A stretch of DNA of 64,000 nt from Bin87 sp965116785 (GCA_965116785.1 OZ220731.1:3100001-3164000), one strand, 5' to 3'; numbered from the stretch's first letter, positions 51,233-60,528 are shown. The notes: a model not told the origin generated them from the sequence alone. Made by a program: numbers and translations.

Positions 51233-52192
51233 CTAGGAGTAACGGATCCTGGGGTCGAAGAAGGCATAGGAAATGTCCACCAAGAGGTTCAGGATCACGA
51301 AGATCAGGCCGTACAGCAGGACCAGGTTCTGGATCACGACGTAGTCCCGTTCCGTGAACGCGACCACGAGCGTAGATCCCAGCCCCGGCACGCCGAAGGC
51401 TTTTTCCACGACGACCGACCCACCAAGGAGAAATCCCAGGAGCACTCCCGACAAGGTGATCACCGGTAGGATGGCGTTACGCAGGGCGTGACGCAAGATC
51501 ACCCAGCGCTCCGCCAGCCCCTTGGCCCGGGCAGTGCGGATATAGTCGTCTCGCAGCACCTCCAGGAGAGTCGAACGGGCCATGCGCGCCACGTAAGCTG
51601 CCTGACTGAGGGCCAACACCAGAGCTGGGCCCCACACGATTTGCAAGTTAGCCCACGGGTCTTCCCAAATGTGGACGACTCCAAAAGGCGCCTTATAGTG
51701 CCACCCCAGCAATAGCACGAGTACGATCAACGTCCCCAGCCAAAAATTGGGGATTGCCAGGAACAATATGCTGAAGAACCGAGCGACGTAATCGCCGAAG
51801 CTATTCTGTTTGACCGCAGCCAGGATTCCAACAGGCAGGCCGATAATCCAGGCAAAGACGATCGCCAGAAATGCGATCTCCGCGGTCAACGGGCCTCGGT
51901 GAGTAATGGTTTCCATGACCGTGTCACCCCGCCAGAAGGACTCTCCCAGCTTCAGGGTGAACACGTCTTTCATCCAATTGACATACTGTTTCCAGAGAGG
52001 ATCGTTCAGGCCCAGGCTGTCAAGGAGCCTTTCCCGGTCCGCTTCACGGAGCATTCGAAACCCGTCTTCATCGCTGAACATGACCGCCAGGACGTCACCG
52101 GGCAAGATACGCATTGCGGCGAAGATGATGACCGTTATCACGAAGATGGCGGGCACCGAAAGCAGGAGCCTACGCAGGATATAGGTTTGCAT
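51233..52192 (-). CDS. Peptide ABC transporter permease (DppB/OppB type)
   Basis: A 319-residue permease with six membrane segments. MQTYILRRLLLSVPAIFVITVIIF opens as in DppB, LLDSLGLNDPLWKQYVNW and LGESFWRGDTV are the conserved periplasmic loop, and DDYIRTARAKGLAERWVILRHALRNAILPVI is the EAA loop region. The C-terminal DISYAFFDPRIRYS is typical. AAAGGTAGC lies before the ATG at 52192. It follows the binding-protein gene by 87 bases. The substrate class (di/oligopeptide, nickel, sugar) is set by the binding protein and cannot be fixed from the permease. Confidence 0.93.
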   Translation of the reverse strand: MQTYILRRLLLSVPAIFVITVIIFAAMRILPGDVLAVMFSDEDGFRMLREADRERLLDSLGLNDPLWKQYVNWMKDVFTLKLGESFWRGDTVMETITHRGPLTAEIAFLAIVFAWIIGLPVGILAAVKQNSFGDYVARFFSILFLAIPNFWLGTLIVLVLLLGWHYKAPFGVVHIWEDPWANLQIVWGPALVLALSQAAYVARMARSTLLEVLRDDYIRTARAKGLAERWVILRHALRNAILPVITLSGVLLGFLLGGSVVVEKAFGVPGLGSTLVVAFTERDYVVIQNLVLLYGLIFVILNLLVDISYAFFDPRIRYS

Positions 52193-52279
52193 CTTGCTAC
52201 CTTTATTCGGGTGGGATGAGCCGGGCTGGGGCAAGCGTTAGCGCATCAGCATGGAGCATCGCAAGGCTCGGGGGTCCTC

Positions 52280-54058
52280 CTACCTGTCGAGCCACACCGT
52301 ATCGTAGCGGTTGCAGTTGTAGATGCCGCAGCCGGACTTCTCCACCACGCCGCCGACGTAGTCGTACCAGGCGTTGAAGATTATGCGCCAGTGATGCGGA
52401 GCCATTGGCACTTCCCGGTCCAGGATTTCAGTTGCCTGCTGCCACAAAGCCACGCGCTTTTCCGGGTCCAACTCGGCGTCAATCTGGTCCATGATGGCGT
52501 CGAACTCGGGGTTAGACCAACGGGAGAGGTTTTGAGCGCCCCCGGTCTTGTAGAAGTTGGTGCCGTAGTCCGAAGGGTCCATGAGGTTGGTGCCGATGGA
52601 ACCGAGGCCGATGTCGAAAATGCCGGTGCGCATGTCCTCCTGCCACTGTCCGCCTTGAGGCGCCCGCAAATTGGACTCGATGTTCAGATGGACCCTCAGC
52701 ATCTCCTGGACTATCGGCGCCATCACATCCTCGCGGGGAGCCCATCCTCCGCGCACCGAGAAGTCCACGTCCTTGATGCCTTCGGCGTAGCCGGCTTCAG
52801 CCATCAGGGCCTTGGCCTCCGCGATGTCCGCACTCTTGTCGATCGTAAAGCCCGGTTTCGTCAGCAACAATTCGTCTGTGGGGGAGAAGGCCATATTCGG
52901 AGGGGACCAATCAACCACGACCTTGCCGAAGAGACCCTCCGTGGCTTCCATGATCGCCCACCGGTCCGTGATCAGGTGAATTGCCCGGCGCACTCTCGGG
53001 TCGTCCCACGGCGCTCCTTTCTCGATGTTGAACCACATGGCGTTGGCGGCGACACCCTGCCAAATATGGTTAGTTGTACCGGGGATATCGTTCATCTCGG
53101 CGACGGCTTCAGGGCTGATGTTCCAGCAGAAATCCACCTGGTTGGCGATACACAGGGCGTCCCGTTGAGCCGTTTGGACAGAAAAGATGGTCACACCATC
53201 GAGGTAGGGCAAACCTTCCACGAAGTAATCGGGATGCCGTTCGGTTTCCCACGTCTCTCCCTGGGTGAAGTCCACGAACATGAAGGCACCGGTGCCAGGG
53301 CCACCGCCTTTGAGCTGTCTGAGGTCAAACGTGTTCTCCTCCAGGGTTTTCTTCGGGTGTATTACATTCCACTCCACCGCGAATGCCCCCAGGAAGAAGC
53401 CGCTCGGTTGCTTGAGGATCACCTGAAATGTGGATGCGTCAGGGGCCTCAATTCTGTCTACGATTGGCGCCAACAGGTCCTGCCGCAAGCTGGTAACGCC
53501 TTCGGGAGGATCTATGATGCGACTCCAACTGGCCAGCACGTCCTCGGAGGTCATAACGGTCCCGTCATGAAACTTGACCCCTTCGCGGAGCGGGAAAGTC
53601 CAGGTCAGGTTGTCTTCCGAGACTGACCAGTCCACAGCCAGGTCCGGGATGATCGTGTTGCCTCCGTCCAGGGGGTTGTACCGCAGCACCCCGTTATATT
53701 GCTGGCTCATGGGTTCAGCGGTATAGGCTGTGGCCGATTGCATCATGTCGTAGTGCGCCGTATCCGCAACCGTAGCTACCTTGAGCGTCCCGCCCTGCTT
53801 CGCGGTGGGATCGAGGAGGGAAACCGATCTGGAGTCCCCAGCGGCGGCCACCGGTGTGGGTATCGCAGTAGGAATCTCCGTGGCTACGGCGATCTCTCGG
53901 ATTCTAACTTCCGGGGTGGTCTGCTCTCCGGCAGAGGCAGGCGCCATGGCTTCAGGTGTTGGGGTGGCGGCAGTCCCGCAGGCGGTCGCGATTAGCAATA
54001 TCGGAATCAGCGGGGCAACCACAATGTTCTTGAGTACCCTTAACAATTGGTGCGTCAT
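52280..54058 (-). CDS. Peptide-type ABC transporter substrate-binding lipoprotein (family 5)
   Basis: A 592-residue extracytoplasmic binding protein. The signal peptide ends in the lipobox IATAC (Cys27), followed by an A/P/T-rich linker of about 50 residues. Family 5 hallmarks are GGTLKVATVADTAHYD, IIPDLAVDWSVSEDNLTWTFPLREGVKFHDG, VTMTSEDVLASW (in part) and WFNIEKGAPWDDPRVRRAIHLITDR. GGAGG lies eight bases before the ATG at 54058. It is the first gene of the dppBC-like operon and is divergent from a second family 5 binding protein gene; the spacer includes an AT-rich stretch at 54165-54240 likely to hold its promoter. The ligand may be a peptide or other small solute. Confidence 0.9.
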   Translation of the reverse strand: MTHQLLRVLKNIVVAPLIPILLIATACGTAATPTPEAMAPASAGEQTTPEVRIREIAVATEIPTAIPTPVAAAGDSRSVSLLDPTAKQGGTLKVATVADTAHYDMMQSATAYTAEPMSQQYNGVLRYNPLDGGNTIIPDLAVDWSVSEDNLTWTFPLREGVKFHDGTVMTSEDVLASWSRIIDPPEGVTSLRQDLLAPIVDRIEAPDASTFQVILKQPSGFFLGAFAVEWNVIHPKKTLEENTFDLRQLKGGGPGTGAFMFVDFTQGETWETERHPDYFVEGLPYLDGVTIFSVQTAQRDALCIANQVDFCWNISPEAVAEMNDIPGTTNHIWQGVAANAMWFNIEKGAPWDDPRVRRAIHLITDRWAIMEATEGLFGKVVVDWSPPNMAFSPTDELLLTKPGFTIDKSADIAEAKALMAEAGYAEGIKDVDFSVRGGWAPREDVMAPIVQEMLRVHLNIESNLRAPQGGQWQEDMRTGIFDIGLGSIGTNLMDPSDYGTNFYKTGGAQNLSRWSNPEFDAIMDQIDAELDPEKRVALWQQATEILDREVPMAPHHWRIIFNAWYDYVGGVVEKSGCGIYNCNRYDTVWLDR

Positions 54059-54709
54059 CTTTCGACCTCCAGGCGTTCGGGATTGGAAACCGATAGTCGA
54101 GCCAGGGCGCCAGGTGTTCCGGGGATGCGATGCGACGAGATAGTCGTCACATCGAGGCATATGATAACGATTTAGTATGTTATAAGACAAACTGTATCAT
54201 TTTACGTATCTATAACGAGCATATAGGTCATGAATTCGTCGAATTGCGGCGCAGAGTAAACTAACGAATACCGTCTGTCAACAGGACGATTGCAAAGTCG
54301 GCGGCCTGGGACCGTTGCCACGCGGTGGTTGGGCAAGGCTCGGCGGGACGCTGCTTACAGCCGTTTGCGATGATCGCCTGGACTTGGGCAGTTCAGCTAT
54401 CGGAACAGGCGGACGTGAGAACCGCACAGTGAATGGCCCTGACTGCCACATTCCCTGCGACGACGCGGTCTCTGCGGATACGCGCGGTACACCCTGCAGG
54501 TTGCAGGGTGTCCGGTGTCTGACATGTGGCGGGCGAGGATGCCTGATTGCTGGCGAATTGACTCGTGGTGGATGGCCGTCTATGTTACGGTTACCTTTCC
54601 AGGTCAGCACACATGCGGCGTGGTTTCGTCTCAGTATGGTTCAAACCGGGACGAACTGCGAAATGGCACAGTGAGCTGCCCCATCTTTTCGGCATTCGGA
54701 GGATCTGAT
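54059..54709. other. Divergent regulatory spacer between two binding-protein genes
   Basis: 651 bases without a credible gene. The part at 54160-54250 is strongly AT-rich (GATTTAGTATGTTATAAGAC, TACGTATCTATAACGAGC) and is the best place for promoters of both genes; I could not fix individual -35/-10 pairs. The part at 54260-54700 is GC-rich and forms a long leader for the plus-strand gene, including a perfect hairpin at 54489-54511. Confidence 0.5.
54489..54511. promoter_or_regulatory. Perfect 10-bp inverted repeat upstream of second binding-protein gene
   Basis: ACACCCTGCA (54489-54498) and TGCAGGGTGT (54502-54511) flank GGT. It lies 199 bases before the ATG at 54710, has no T run, and could be an operator for a dimeric repressor or an mRNA hairpin. 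Confidence 0.5.
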
Positions 54710-56605
54710 ATGCGGCACAAATGGCTCCCATCGCCCCGACTACTCGCTTTCGCTCCATTGGCTATCGTCCTGATAGTTGCGGTGGCCTGCGGAACGGCGG
54801 AGGAAGCGCCCGCCGCTGCGCCAGCGGCGCCAGCAGCAACTGCGGCGCCCGCGGCGGCGATGGCGGAAAGCACTCCCGTGGCGAGCTCGGGGAGTTCCGG
54901 GAGTTCAGCAGGGTCAGCGGCCGCGGCTACCGCCGTCCCCGCAGCGACGGCCATGCCGGAAAGCCCGGCGATGATGGGACCGAGGGGGACGCTGACGTTC
55001 GGGCTTCCCCTGGTGCCGCCGTACCACGTCTTCCCGACGGTGACGGAGGGGGCCGGGTATCACCACAACGGCTTCACCACCTCCGAGACCCTGGTTCACA
55101 TGAGCGAAGACCGGGAGATTGTTCCCCGGCTGTTCAAGGAATGGAGCGTTGCGCCGGACAACGTCACCTGGACGTTCAAGCTGCAGGAAGGCGCCATGTT
55201 CCACAAGGGCTACGGGGAACTGGACGCGGAAGGCGTCATCTGGAGCATGATGATCAGCGGCGGCAAAAGCTCCCGGGTGGGGTACAACGCCCATATCCGC
55301 AGGATCTGGGGGGTCGCCGGAGACGTGAAGGAAGGCAAGACCGTCACCGACATCATCGACGAGGGACGGGTCAAGGCGATTGACAAATACACCATCGAGC
55401 TCAACACGGGGACGCCTCAATACGACACCCTGAGCCTGCTGGCTTTCCCGCACGTCAATATCATCAGCAAGGCGCAACTGGAAGACGTGGGCGTCGACGA
55501 GGCGAGCCGGAACATGTCGGGAACCGCCCCCTGGGAGTTCCAGGAGCACCAGAGCGACCAGTTCACGCGGTGGTCCGCGGTGGAAGACCACTGGCGCAGG
55601 ACCCCCGAGTTTGCCGAGATGGTATGGCAGCACATTCCGGAGGAGTCCACGCGGGTGGCCAACTTCAAGACTGGACAGCTGACGGCGCTGGAAATGAACC
55701 TGGATTCGATTGCGGCGGTCAAGGACGAGCCGGGCGCCAGCCTGTTCAAGATAGCCGGCGGCAGCGCGGCGAGCATGGCCTTCTACGGCAACTGGTACGT
55801 GGGGCTCAACGCCGACGGCTCACGCACACCGGAACACATCGAGCGGGCGCCGGGCTTCGATCCCACCCTGCCCTGGACTTCGGGCAACCCGGACCCGGCA
55901 TCCGAGGAATGGCAGAACGCCGCCAAGGTGCGCACGGCCCTGTCCATCGCCATCGACCGCCAGACCATCGCGGACTCGCTGCTGAGCGGCGAGGCCATCC
56001 CTGACCCGCTGCCGGCGTGGTCGTTCCACCTGGACAAACTGCCGGCGGAGTACCGGCAGTGGGAGTTCAATCCGGAGAAGGCCAGGCAGCTGCTGGCCGA
56101 GGCGGGCTATTCCGACGGGTTCGAGATCACCCTGACGCCCCTGGGTGGATCAAATTACCTTGAAGTGACTTCCGCCATTGCCCAGATGTGGGACCAGATT
56201 GGCGTCAAGGCCAACCAGCAGAACCTGCCCTACAAGACCTTCCGTCCGAGCATAGTCGAGCGAACCTACAACCAGGCGTACCAGCACACCCACGTGGCGG
56301 TGGATCCGCTGGACCGGTGGTCGGGCGCCTTCAACCACGACACCGCCTGGAACTTCGGCGTAGATCATCCGGTCCTTCGGGACCTGATGGCGGAAGCGCA
56401 GGGCACGGTGGACAACACAGAGCGGTACGCGATCATGGCCGAAGCGGCGAAGTTCATGTACGACAACGCCCTGTCGGTCGGCCTCTATGCACAGAACCAG
56501 GTATTTGCGCTGAACGGGGACACGGAACCCTGGCCGGAGCATCTGAACTATGCCGAGACGCGGGACCTGACCGCGTTGGAATACGCTCCCAACCTCACTC
56601 AATAG
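54710..56605 (+). CDS. Orphan family 5 substrate-binding lipoprotein
   Basis: A 631-residue binding protein. The lipobox VAVAC gives Cys27, and a very Ala-rich linker of about 60 residues (AAPAAPAATAAPAAAMAES, SSGSSGSSAGSAAAA) tethers the globular part. The mature domain has GTLTFGLPLVPPYHVFP, LFKEWSVAPDNVTWTFKLQEGAMFH, VRTALSIAIDRQTIADSLL and FNPEKARQLLAEAGY, all typical of family 5. GGAGG lies eight bases before the ATG at 54710. No permease or ATPase gene follows; it stands alone, divergent from the dpp-like operon, and may feed that permease or another. It differs strongly from the binding protein at 52280, so they are not a recent duplication. Confidence 0.9.
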   Translation: MRHKWLPSPRLLAFAPLAIVLIVAVACGTAEEAPAAAPAAPAATAAPAAAMAESTPVASSGSSGSSAGSAAAATAVPAATAMPESPAMMGPRGTLTFGLPLVPPYHVFPTVTEGAGYHHNGFTTSETLVHMSEDREIVPRLFKEWSVAPDNVTWTFKLQEGAMFHKGYGELDAEGVIWSMMISGGKSSRVGYNAHIRRIWGVAGDVKEGKTVTDIIDEGRVKAIDKYTIELNTGTPQYDTLSLLAFPHVNIISKAQLEDVGVDEASRNMSGTAPWEFQEHQSDQFTRWSAVEDHWRRTPEFAEMVWQHIPEESTRVANFKTGQLTALEMNLDSIAAVKDEPGASLFKIAGGSAASMAFYGNWYVGLNADGSRTPEHIERAPGFDPTLPWTSGNPDPASEEWQNAAKVRTALSIAIDRQTIADSLLSGEAIPDPLPAWSFHLDKLPAEYRQWEFNPEKARQLLAEAGYSDGFEITLTPLGGSNYLEVTSAIAQMWDQIGVKANQQNLPYKTFRPSIVERTYNQAYQHTHVAVDPLDRWSGAFNHDTAWNFGVDHPVLRDLMAEAQGTVDNTERYAIMAEAAKFMYDNALSVGLYAQNQVFALNGDTEPWPEHLNYAETRDLTALEYAPNLTQ

Positions 56606-56787
56606 GAGAAGGGGGCGCCAGAGAAAATGCGGCTGGCTTCGCATTGGGTCGCAAGTTAGCTTGGCGGCAACCGTCTTCGCCATCGCTGGGCGCGCAGGGC
56701 TGGGAATATTTTCGGCCGGCGCGCCCAGCGTCTTGGGTCGGTAGCACGCCTGGTACTATACTGTTGGGCAATAAACACCAAAGTAAC

Positions 56788-56815
56788 GAAAAGGCCGGGG
56801 TTCTGATCCCGGCCT
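56788..56815 (-). terminator. Terminator hairpin (minus strand)
   Basis: AGGCCGGG (56792-56799) and CCCGGCCT (56808-56815) form a perfect 8-bp stem; read on the minus strand it is followed by TTTTCG. It would end transcription of the small genes at 56.9-57.3 kb and may also serve the plus-strand binding-protein gene 190 bases upstream. The 303-base gap 56606-56908 holds nothing else I recognise. Confidence 0.65.
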
Positions 56816-56908
56816 CCATTCTGGTACTTCCAGTCCGATTATTTTCTCGGCGGCGTGGTCAATGACGCCCTCGTCGCTTTTGGGGTTTTGGCAAACTGTG
56901 CCTTCTGG

Positions 56909-57151
56909 TTACTCCGCCGTCATATCCGTCTGAGCCGTCGTGAGTCTGGGTCCAGCCAATAGGCCGACTAAGCCCCCTACCAAAAGCGTCACACAGTGCC
57001 AGAGCATCCCGATTGAGTCCTTGATAGTTTCCTTGGAATTGTCTGCCGAATCCACGTACACAGACAAAACCACTGCCAGGATCGCAAACAGGACAGCGAC
57101 GCCGAGAGCGCATAAACAATTCCGAAGTACGGCCCGCCGAGCGCAGACCTC
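56909..57151 (-). CDS. Possible small two-helix membrane protein, start unclear
   Basis: Minus-strand frame of about 80 codons directly after, and in the same frame as, the TAG of the small gene at 57152. It encodes two good membrane segments, CLCALGVAVLFAILAVVLSV and MLWHCVTLLVGGLVGLLAG, joined by YVDSADNSKETIKDSIG, with a short polar tail. AGGAGG overlaps the preceding stop, as expected for a coupled gene. However no ATG, GTG or TTG stands before the first hydrophobic segment; only a CTG, or a GTG inside the segment, is available. So it is a non-AUG start, stop read-through, or a mutated gene. A terminator lies downstream. Confidence 0.4.
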   Translation of the reverse strand, partial: EVCARRAVLRNCLCALGVAVLFAILAVVLSVYVDSADNSKETIKDSIGMLWHCVTLLVGGLVGLLAGPRLTTAQTDMTAE

Positions 57152-57331
57152 CTAGGTTGATTTCTCACGATCGGGCCAAACGTCGCCAGTCTGATAGTCG
57201 ACCAGTGCCGGTTTGAAACCGTGTTTTATCGGGAAGAGCAATATGCGCCCCGATGCCAGGCCGAACGCGATCAGTGGGTGTTTGACCGAACCCATCGGGT
57301 GATTCATGGTGCCGAGGTCGCTGTGTTCCAT
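57152..57331 (-). CDS. Small hypothetical protein
   Basis: A 59-residue protein with an excellent AAGGAGG eight bases before its ATG at 57331. It has a central hydrophobic stretch (HPLIAFGLASGRILLFPI) and an acidic-to-basic tail (DYQTGDVWPDREKST). I do not recognise a family. It is the first gene of a possible two-gene unit with the membrane ORF below it, which continues in the same frame after TAG. Confidence 0.6.
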   Translation of the reverse strand: MEHSDLGTMNHPMGSVKHPLIAFGLASGRILLFPIKHGFKPALVDYQTGDVWPDREKST

Positions 57332-57877
57332 GCCTGGCGCCTCCTTTCCAGAAATGAATACGCGGTAGTTGACTATTGGGCAACCTCTTTTTAGCACTAT
57401 ATCACAACGGCTAAGAACGGTTGCTAATTTGCGAGCGATGGTCACAGCTTCGTTTGCGTTTCTATCTCACCAAATCCGCATGCCGCAACTGCTTGCCATA
57501 CATACCCCGCACCATCGTAGTCATTTGGTCTATGGGTTCTGGATAGTGCCGCGACCTAGGAGTTTCTTGCCAGCGTGCATATTCCGAGTCTTCACGCGGG
57601 TGTCCGATTACGAGAAATAGTACTCAGCGAGTAGTCCGTGCCAGGACGACCGGGATAGGTTCTGCGTCACGTCGAGCGACGTGACGGCGACGACGGGCAC
57701 GTTGTCCAGGATTACAGGCCTGAATGCCGCCGGATTGTACCGTGTCGACGCGCGCACGGTGGAAAACCGGGGGGTGAGAGCGGATGCCATCAGCGCGTCT
57801 TCGCTGGGCATACGGCGGGAGGTCACGGGAGCGTCCGACCGGGCGGTTCCAAGGAAGGCAGCTTTCGCTGGACGTGC
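57332..57877. other. Gene-free spacer
   Basis: About 545 bases. A minus-strand frame at 57608-57826 (72 codons, ending DVTQNLSRSSWHGLLAEYYF) has no recognised relatives, no Shine-Dalgarno sequence and no neighbouring support, so I do not call it a gene. The stretch 57380-57480 is more AT-rich and could include the promoter for the small gene at 57331. Confidence 0.4.
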
Positions 57878-58393
57878 TTATTCGTCTGGTTCGCCGGGAA
57901 AATGAACTTCCCGGTCACGACCGAGCCAATAGCCGAGCGCCAGAGCGGCGTCTTCCAGTTCCATGGGATCGCTGGTGTCCAGCGTGAATCTCTCGACCAG
58001 CTTGCCCTGGAAGCGTCGTTGCCGCAGCGCGAGGTCGTAGATTTCCCAATTCACGCCGTCGGTCAGCACGCCGACGCCGCGTATCATGCCGGTCATCAAT
58101 GTGGCGGTGCGCTGACGTTCGCGTTCCCGTTGATGCACCGGCCGGCCGATCACGATGGCGACCGCGACCCGGCCCTCGGGATCGTACGTCACGTAGTCGA
58201 GGGTGCCGCCACGGCGGAGGTTCACGTTATGCCCGCACTGCGACGGATCCCAGGTCCTCCATCCGAGCGCCCACAGAATCGGGTCGATGAGGGCACAGCG
58301 GGCGCGGATCTTGTCCTCGGAAAGCCAGCGCGCGTGAGTGCGGTGGGTTTCCGCCACCTGTCGGATGGTGTCTTCCAAGCCGGACGCTCTCAT
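57878..58393 (-). CDS. Type I restriction R-subunit N-domain-like protein, catalytic core worn
   Basis: A 171-residue protein. LEDTIRQVAETHRTHARWLSEDKIRARCALIDPILWALGW is the helical opening seen in HsdR N-terminal or type I-like nuclease domains, followed by NVNLRRGGTLDYVTYDPEGRVAVAIVIGR. The Asp of LDYV is the first catalytic residue, but the E-x-K strand reads AIVIG, so cleavage is unlikely. MIRGVGVLTDGVNWEIYDL is the next conserved strand of the fold. The ATG at 58393 fits the domain boundary, though its Shine-Dalgarno sequence is weak; an ATG at 58465 is possible. It stands alone. Confidence 0.65.
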   Translation of the reverse strand: MRASGLEDTIRQVAETHRTHARWLSEDKIRARCALIDPILWALGWRTWDPSQCGHNVNLRRGGTLDYVTYDPEGRVAVAIVIGRPVHQRERERQRTATLMTGMIRGVGVLTDGVNWEIYDLALRQRRFQGKLVERFTLDTSDPMELEDAALALGYWLGRDREVHFPGEPDE

Positions 58394-59277
58394 GGGTTTC
58401 AAATCTCTATAGCCAATGTGGCCGGTGCAGTCGGCAACGGTTACCGTGCCCTCATGCGTATGCATTCTTAAAGTGAAGGCCGAACGTTTGCCGGGATAAA
58501 CCGGATGAACGGGATGCACAGGATGTTTTGATTCAATCAGGGTCGGAGCAACCCTGATGCGTAGCCAATTTGCGGCGGGGAAACGTCGGAATCGGGATTG
58601 TCACTTATAAAGAATTACCGGAATCAGAACCGTTCCGTGATGGCGATCTCCCAATCCTGCAAATAACAAAATCATCCAAACACTGCTTGCGAGAATTTAC
58701 GAACTCGGGCACGCATGAGGGCCGGCCCAAGGGCACTTCAAGCGCTACGGCGGTCTTCATCCCGAGAGCGGTTCGACCGTCATTCACCGAACTATCGCGG
58801 CGTCTTCAAGCGCCTCGAGACAGTTAGCGGCTCGAGAGCCAAGTGCAACTGCCGCAGACCGGACGCACGGTCTTGCCATGCTGTTGGTGGCCGCGGCGCA
58901 AGCCCAAGTGCCGCGATTTTGCCGCGTTCATTGGGCTCGGGTAAAGTGGCAACCGCCATATTTCTTGGAGGCGATTGCCCTGGCCGACGCGAGGGCAATC
59001 GCACTGCGGCCCGGATGGGGATGCTGCTCCCGTGCGCCTCAGCGTGGTCTCCGTTATCGCCTGTTCAGTGAGCATAGTTTGGGTACAGCTCGGTTTCAGG
59101 TTCCGCGACCTAGACGGCGAAGGGTGGCGAGCTCCGGACAGGTACAATCGCTACCACCGTACAGCGCATTTGCTTCTTGCTAGACTATTGGTCGTAGTGT
59201 TTACTTGGCGAAACGAAATCATTGGGAACGCCCGCGATGGGCAGAGGGCTTGAAATTCGCGGAGCTCTGATGTGGGG
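58394..59277. other. Gene-free spacer with repeats
   Basis: About 880 bases between the nuclease-like gene and the sensor kinase. It holds CTCATGCGTA at 58451, the AACGGGATGCACAGGATGTT block near 58509 and the type B element at 58554-58719. The part from 58720 to 59277 shows no frame with a recognisable product; the stretch before the kinase (59160-59230) is AT-richer and may hold its promoter. Confidence 0.45.
58554..58719. repeat. MITE-like element, type B core, copy 2
   Basis: Left arm CTGATGCGTAGCCA (58554-58567) and right arm CGGGCACGCATGAG (58706-58719). The core starts TTTGCGGCGGGGAAACGTC and later reads GATGGCGATCTCCCAATCCTG, matching the element at 17.0 kb in order and spacing. Confidence 0.7.
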
Positions 59278-60528
59278 ATGTCTCGAGTATTCTTAGGCAG
59301 CCCTGGTTTGAGGCGGCTGTCAACGGTAGCCAACGCGTTTCGGGTGACCGACTGGACGTTGAACCAGGTTGATCCGGACGGTCTGCGGTACGTGGCCACC
59401 GTTTCGGTCAGGCTGCACTGGTTCTACATTGCCGTGCTCGTGATTGCCGTGGTGTACCGGCCGTACTACGGGTTGGTTATATCCGTGGCCTACGCGGTGA
59501 TGCTGCTGGTGCTGGCTGGATGCACCTGTTGTACTCACTACCGGCTGCGTTCCGGCCGGACCATCACCTGGCGTTGGCTCCTGACCTTCTGCGCCGTGGA
59601 CGTGTTCATCGCTTCGATGGCGGTGGCAATGAGCGGCGGCTTCAGCCATCCTTTTCTGCACCTGTTCTACTACCAGGTGTTGGCCGGTTTCGCGGTGGTG
59701 TTCACGTCTTTTCGGCTCAACATGGCCTGGGTGACCATCGTATCGGCAGTCTATGTGGGGATCAGCCTGGGTACTGGAGATGGTCTGGACCTGGCGACCC
59801 GGGACGACAAAGCGCTAGTGGCTCGGATCGTGACGATGTACGGGCTGGTGGCTACGGTGAACATGATCTCCAGGTTTGAGCGGATGCGGTGGCGGGAGAC
59901 GCTGGAAAGGGAGCAGGCGCTGGTGCGCGAACGGACCGAGCTGTCCCAGGCCATTCACGATACGACGGCCCAGTTCGCCTACATGGTTGGGCTGGGCCTC
60001 GAAACTGCCCGGGCCCAATCGGGCGACCAGAACCCCGAGCTGGCGGTGACGCTGGACGCGACTTCGGAGCTGACGAAGTCGATGATCTGGGAGCTCAGGC
60101 ATCCCATCAACATGGGCGGCATCTACGAGGGACACGAACTGGGTCGGGTCCTGGGGTCCCACGCTACAAGCTTTACCAACATCACGTCAGTGCCGGCAGT
60201 GCTGACGGTGCGGGGTGACGAGCCGCCGCTCTCGGTGGAGACCAGGAGTCTGCTCTTCTCCATCGCGCATAACGCTCTCACCAACGCGTACCGGCACGCG
60301 CACGCGACCGGGGTTTGCATTGACCTCTGGAACGACGCTGAAGGTCTCCGGCTGGAGGTGTTGGACGACGGGATCGGGCTTCCCGACGATTACGCCGAGC
60401 GTGGCCATGGCTTTGCCAACATGAGCCGGGACGCCGAGAGGTTGGGCGGCAGCCTCAAGGTGGAGAAGAAAGGACGCATGGGTGGGGCCACCGTCGGCTG
60501 TTTGGTGCCCTCGGCTCGAATCGGCTGA
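59278..60528 (+). CDS. Sensor histidine kinase (HisKA_3/NarX-like class)
   Basis: A 416-residue membrane kinase. About five or six membrane segments occupy residues 45-195 (YIAVLVIAVVYRPYYGLVISVAYAVMLLVLAG, in part; LLTFCAVDVFIASMAVAMSGG; LAGFAVVFTSF). The dimerisation helix RTELSQAIHDTTAQ carries the phosphorylated His227, and the ATPase domain has N box HNALTNAYRHAHA, G box DDGIGLPDD and HGFANMSRDAERLGG. The cysteine run GCTCCTH at 81-87 is notable and could bind metal or sense redox. The start may be the ATG at 59278 or the GTG two codons earlier. It is 14 bases from the response regulator gene, its evident partner. Confidence 0.92.
   Translation: MSRVFLGSPGLRRLSTVANAFRVTDWTLNQVDPDGLRYVATVSVRLHWFYIAVLVIAVVYRPYYGLVISVAYAVMLLVLAGCTCCTHYRLRSGRTITWRWLLTFCAVDVFIASMAVAMSGGFSHPFLHLFYYQVLAGFAVVFTSFRLNMAWVTIVSAVYVGISLGTGDGLDLATRDDKALVARIVTMYGLVATVNMISRFERMRWRETLEREQALVRERTELSQAIHDTTAQFAYMVGLGLETARAQSGDQNPELAVTLDATSELTKSMIWELRHPINMGGIYEGHELGRVLGSHATSFTNITSVPAVLTVRGDEPPLSVETRSLLFSIAHNALTNAYRHAHATGVCIDLWNDAEGLRLEVLDDGIGLPDDYAERGHGFANMSRDAERLGGSLKVEKKGRMGGATVGCLVPSARIG

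Noticed and set aside
56859..57119. 86-codon minus-strand frame rich in Arg and Gly
   Set aside because: It overlaps, in another frame, the more convincing two-helix membrane frame 56909-57151 and lacks a Shine-Dalgarno sequence.
57608..57826. 72-codon minus-strand frame
   Set aside because: It has no Shine-Dalgarno sequence, no recognisable domain and no supporting neighbours; chance frames of this size are common at this GC content.
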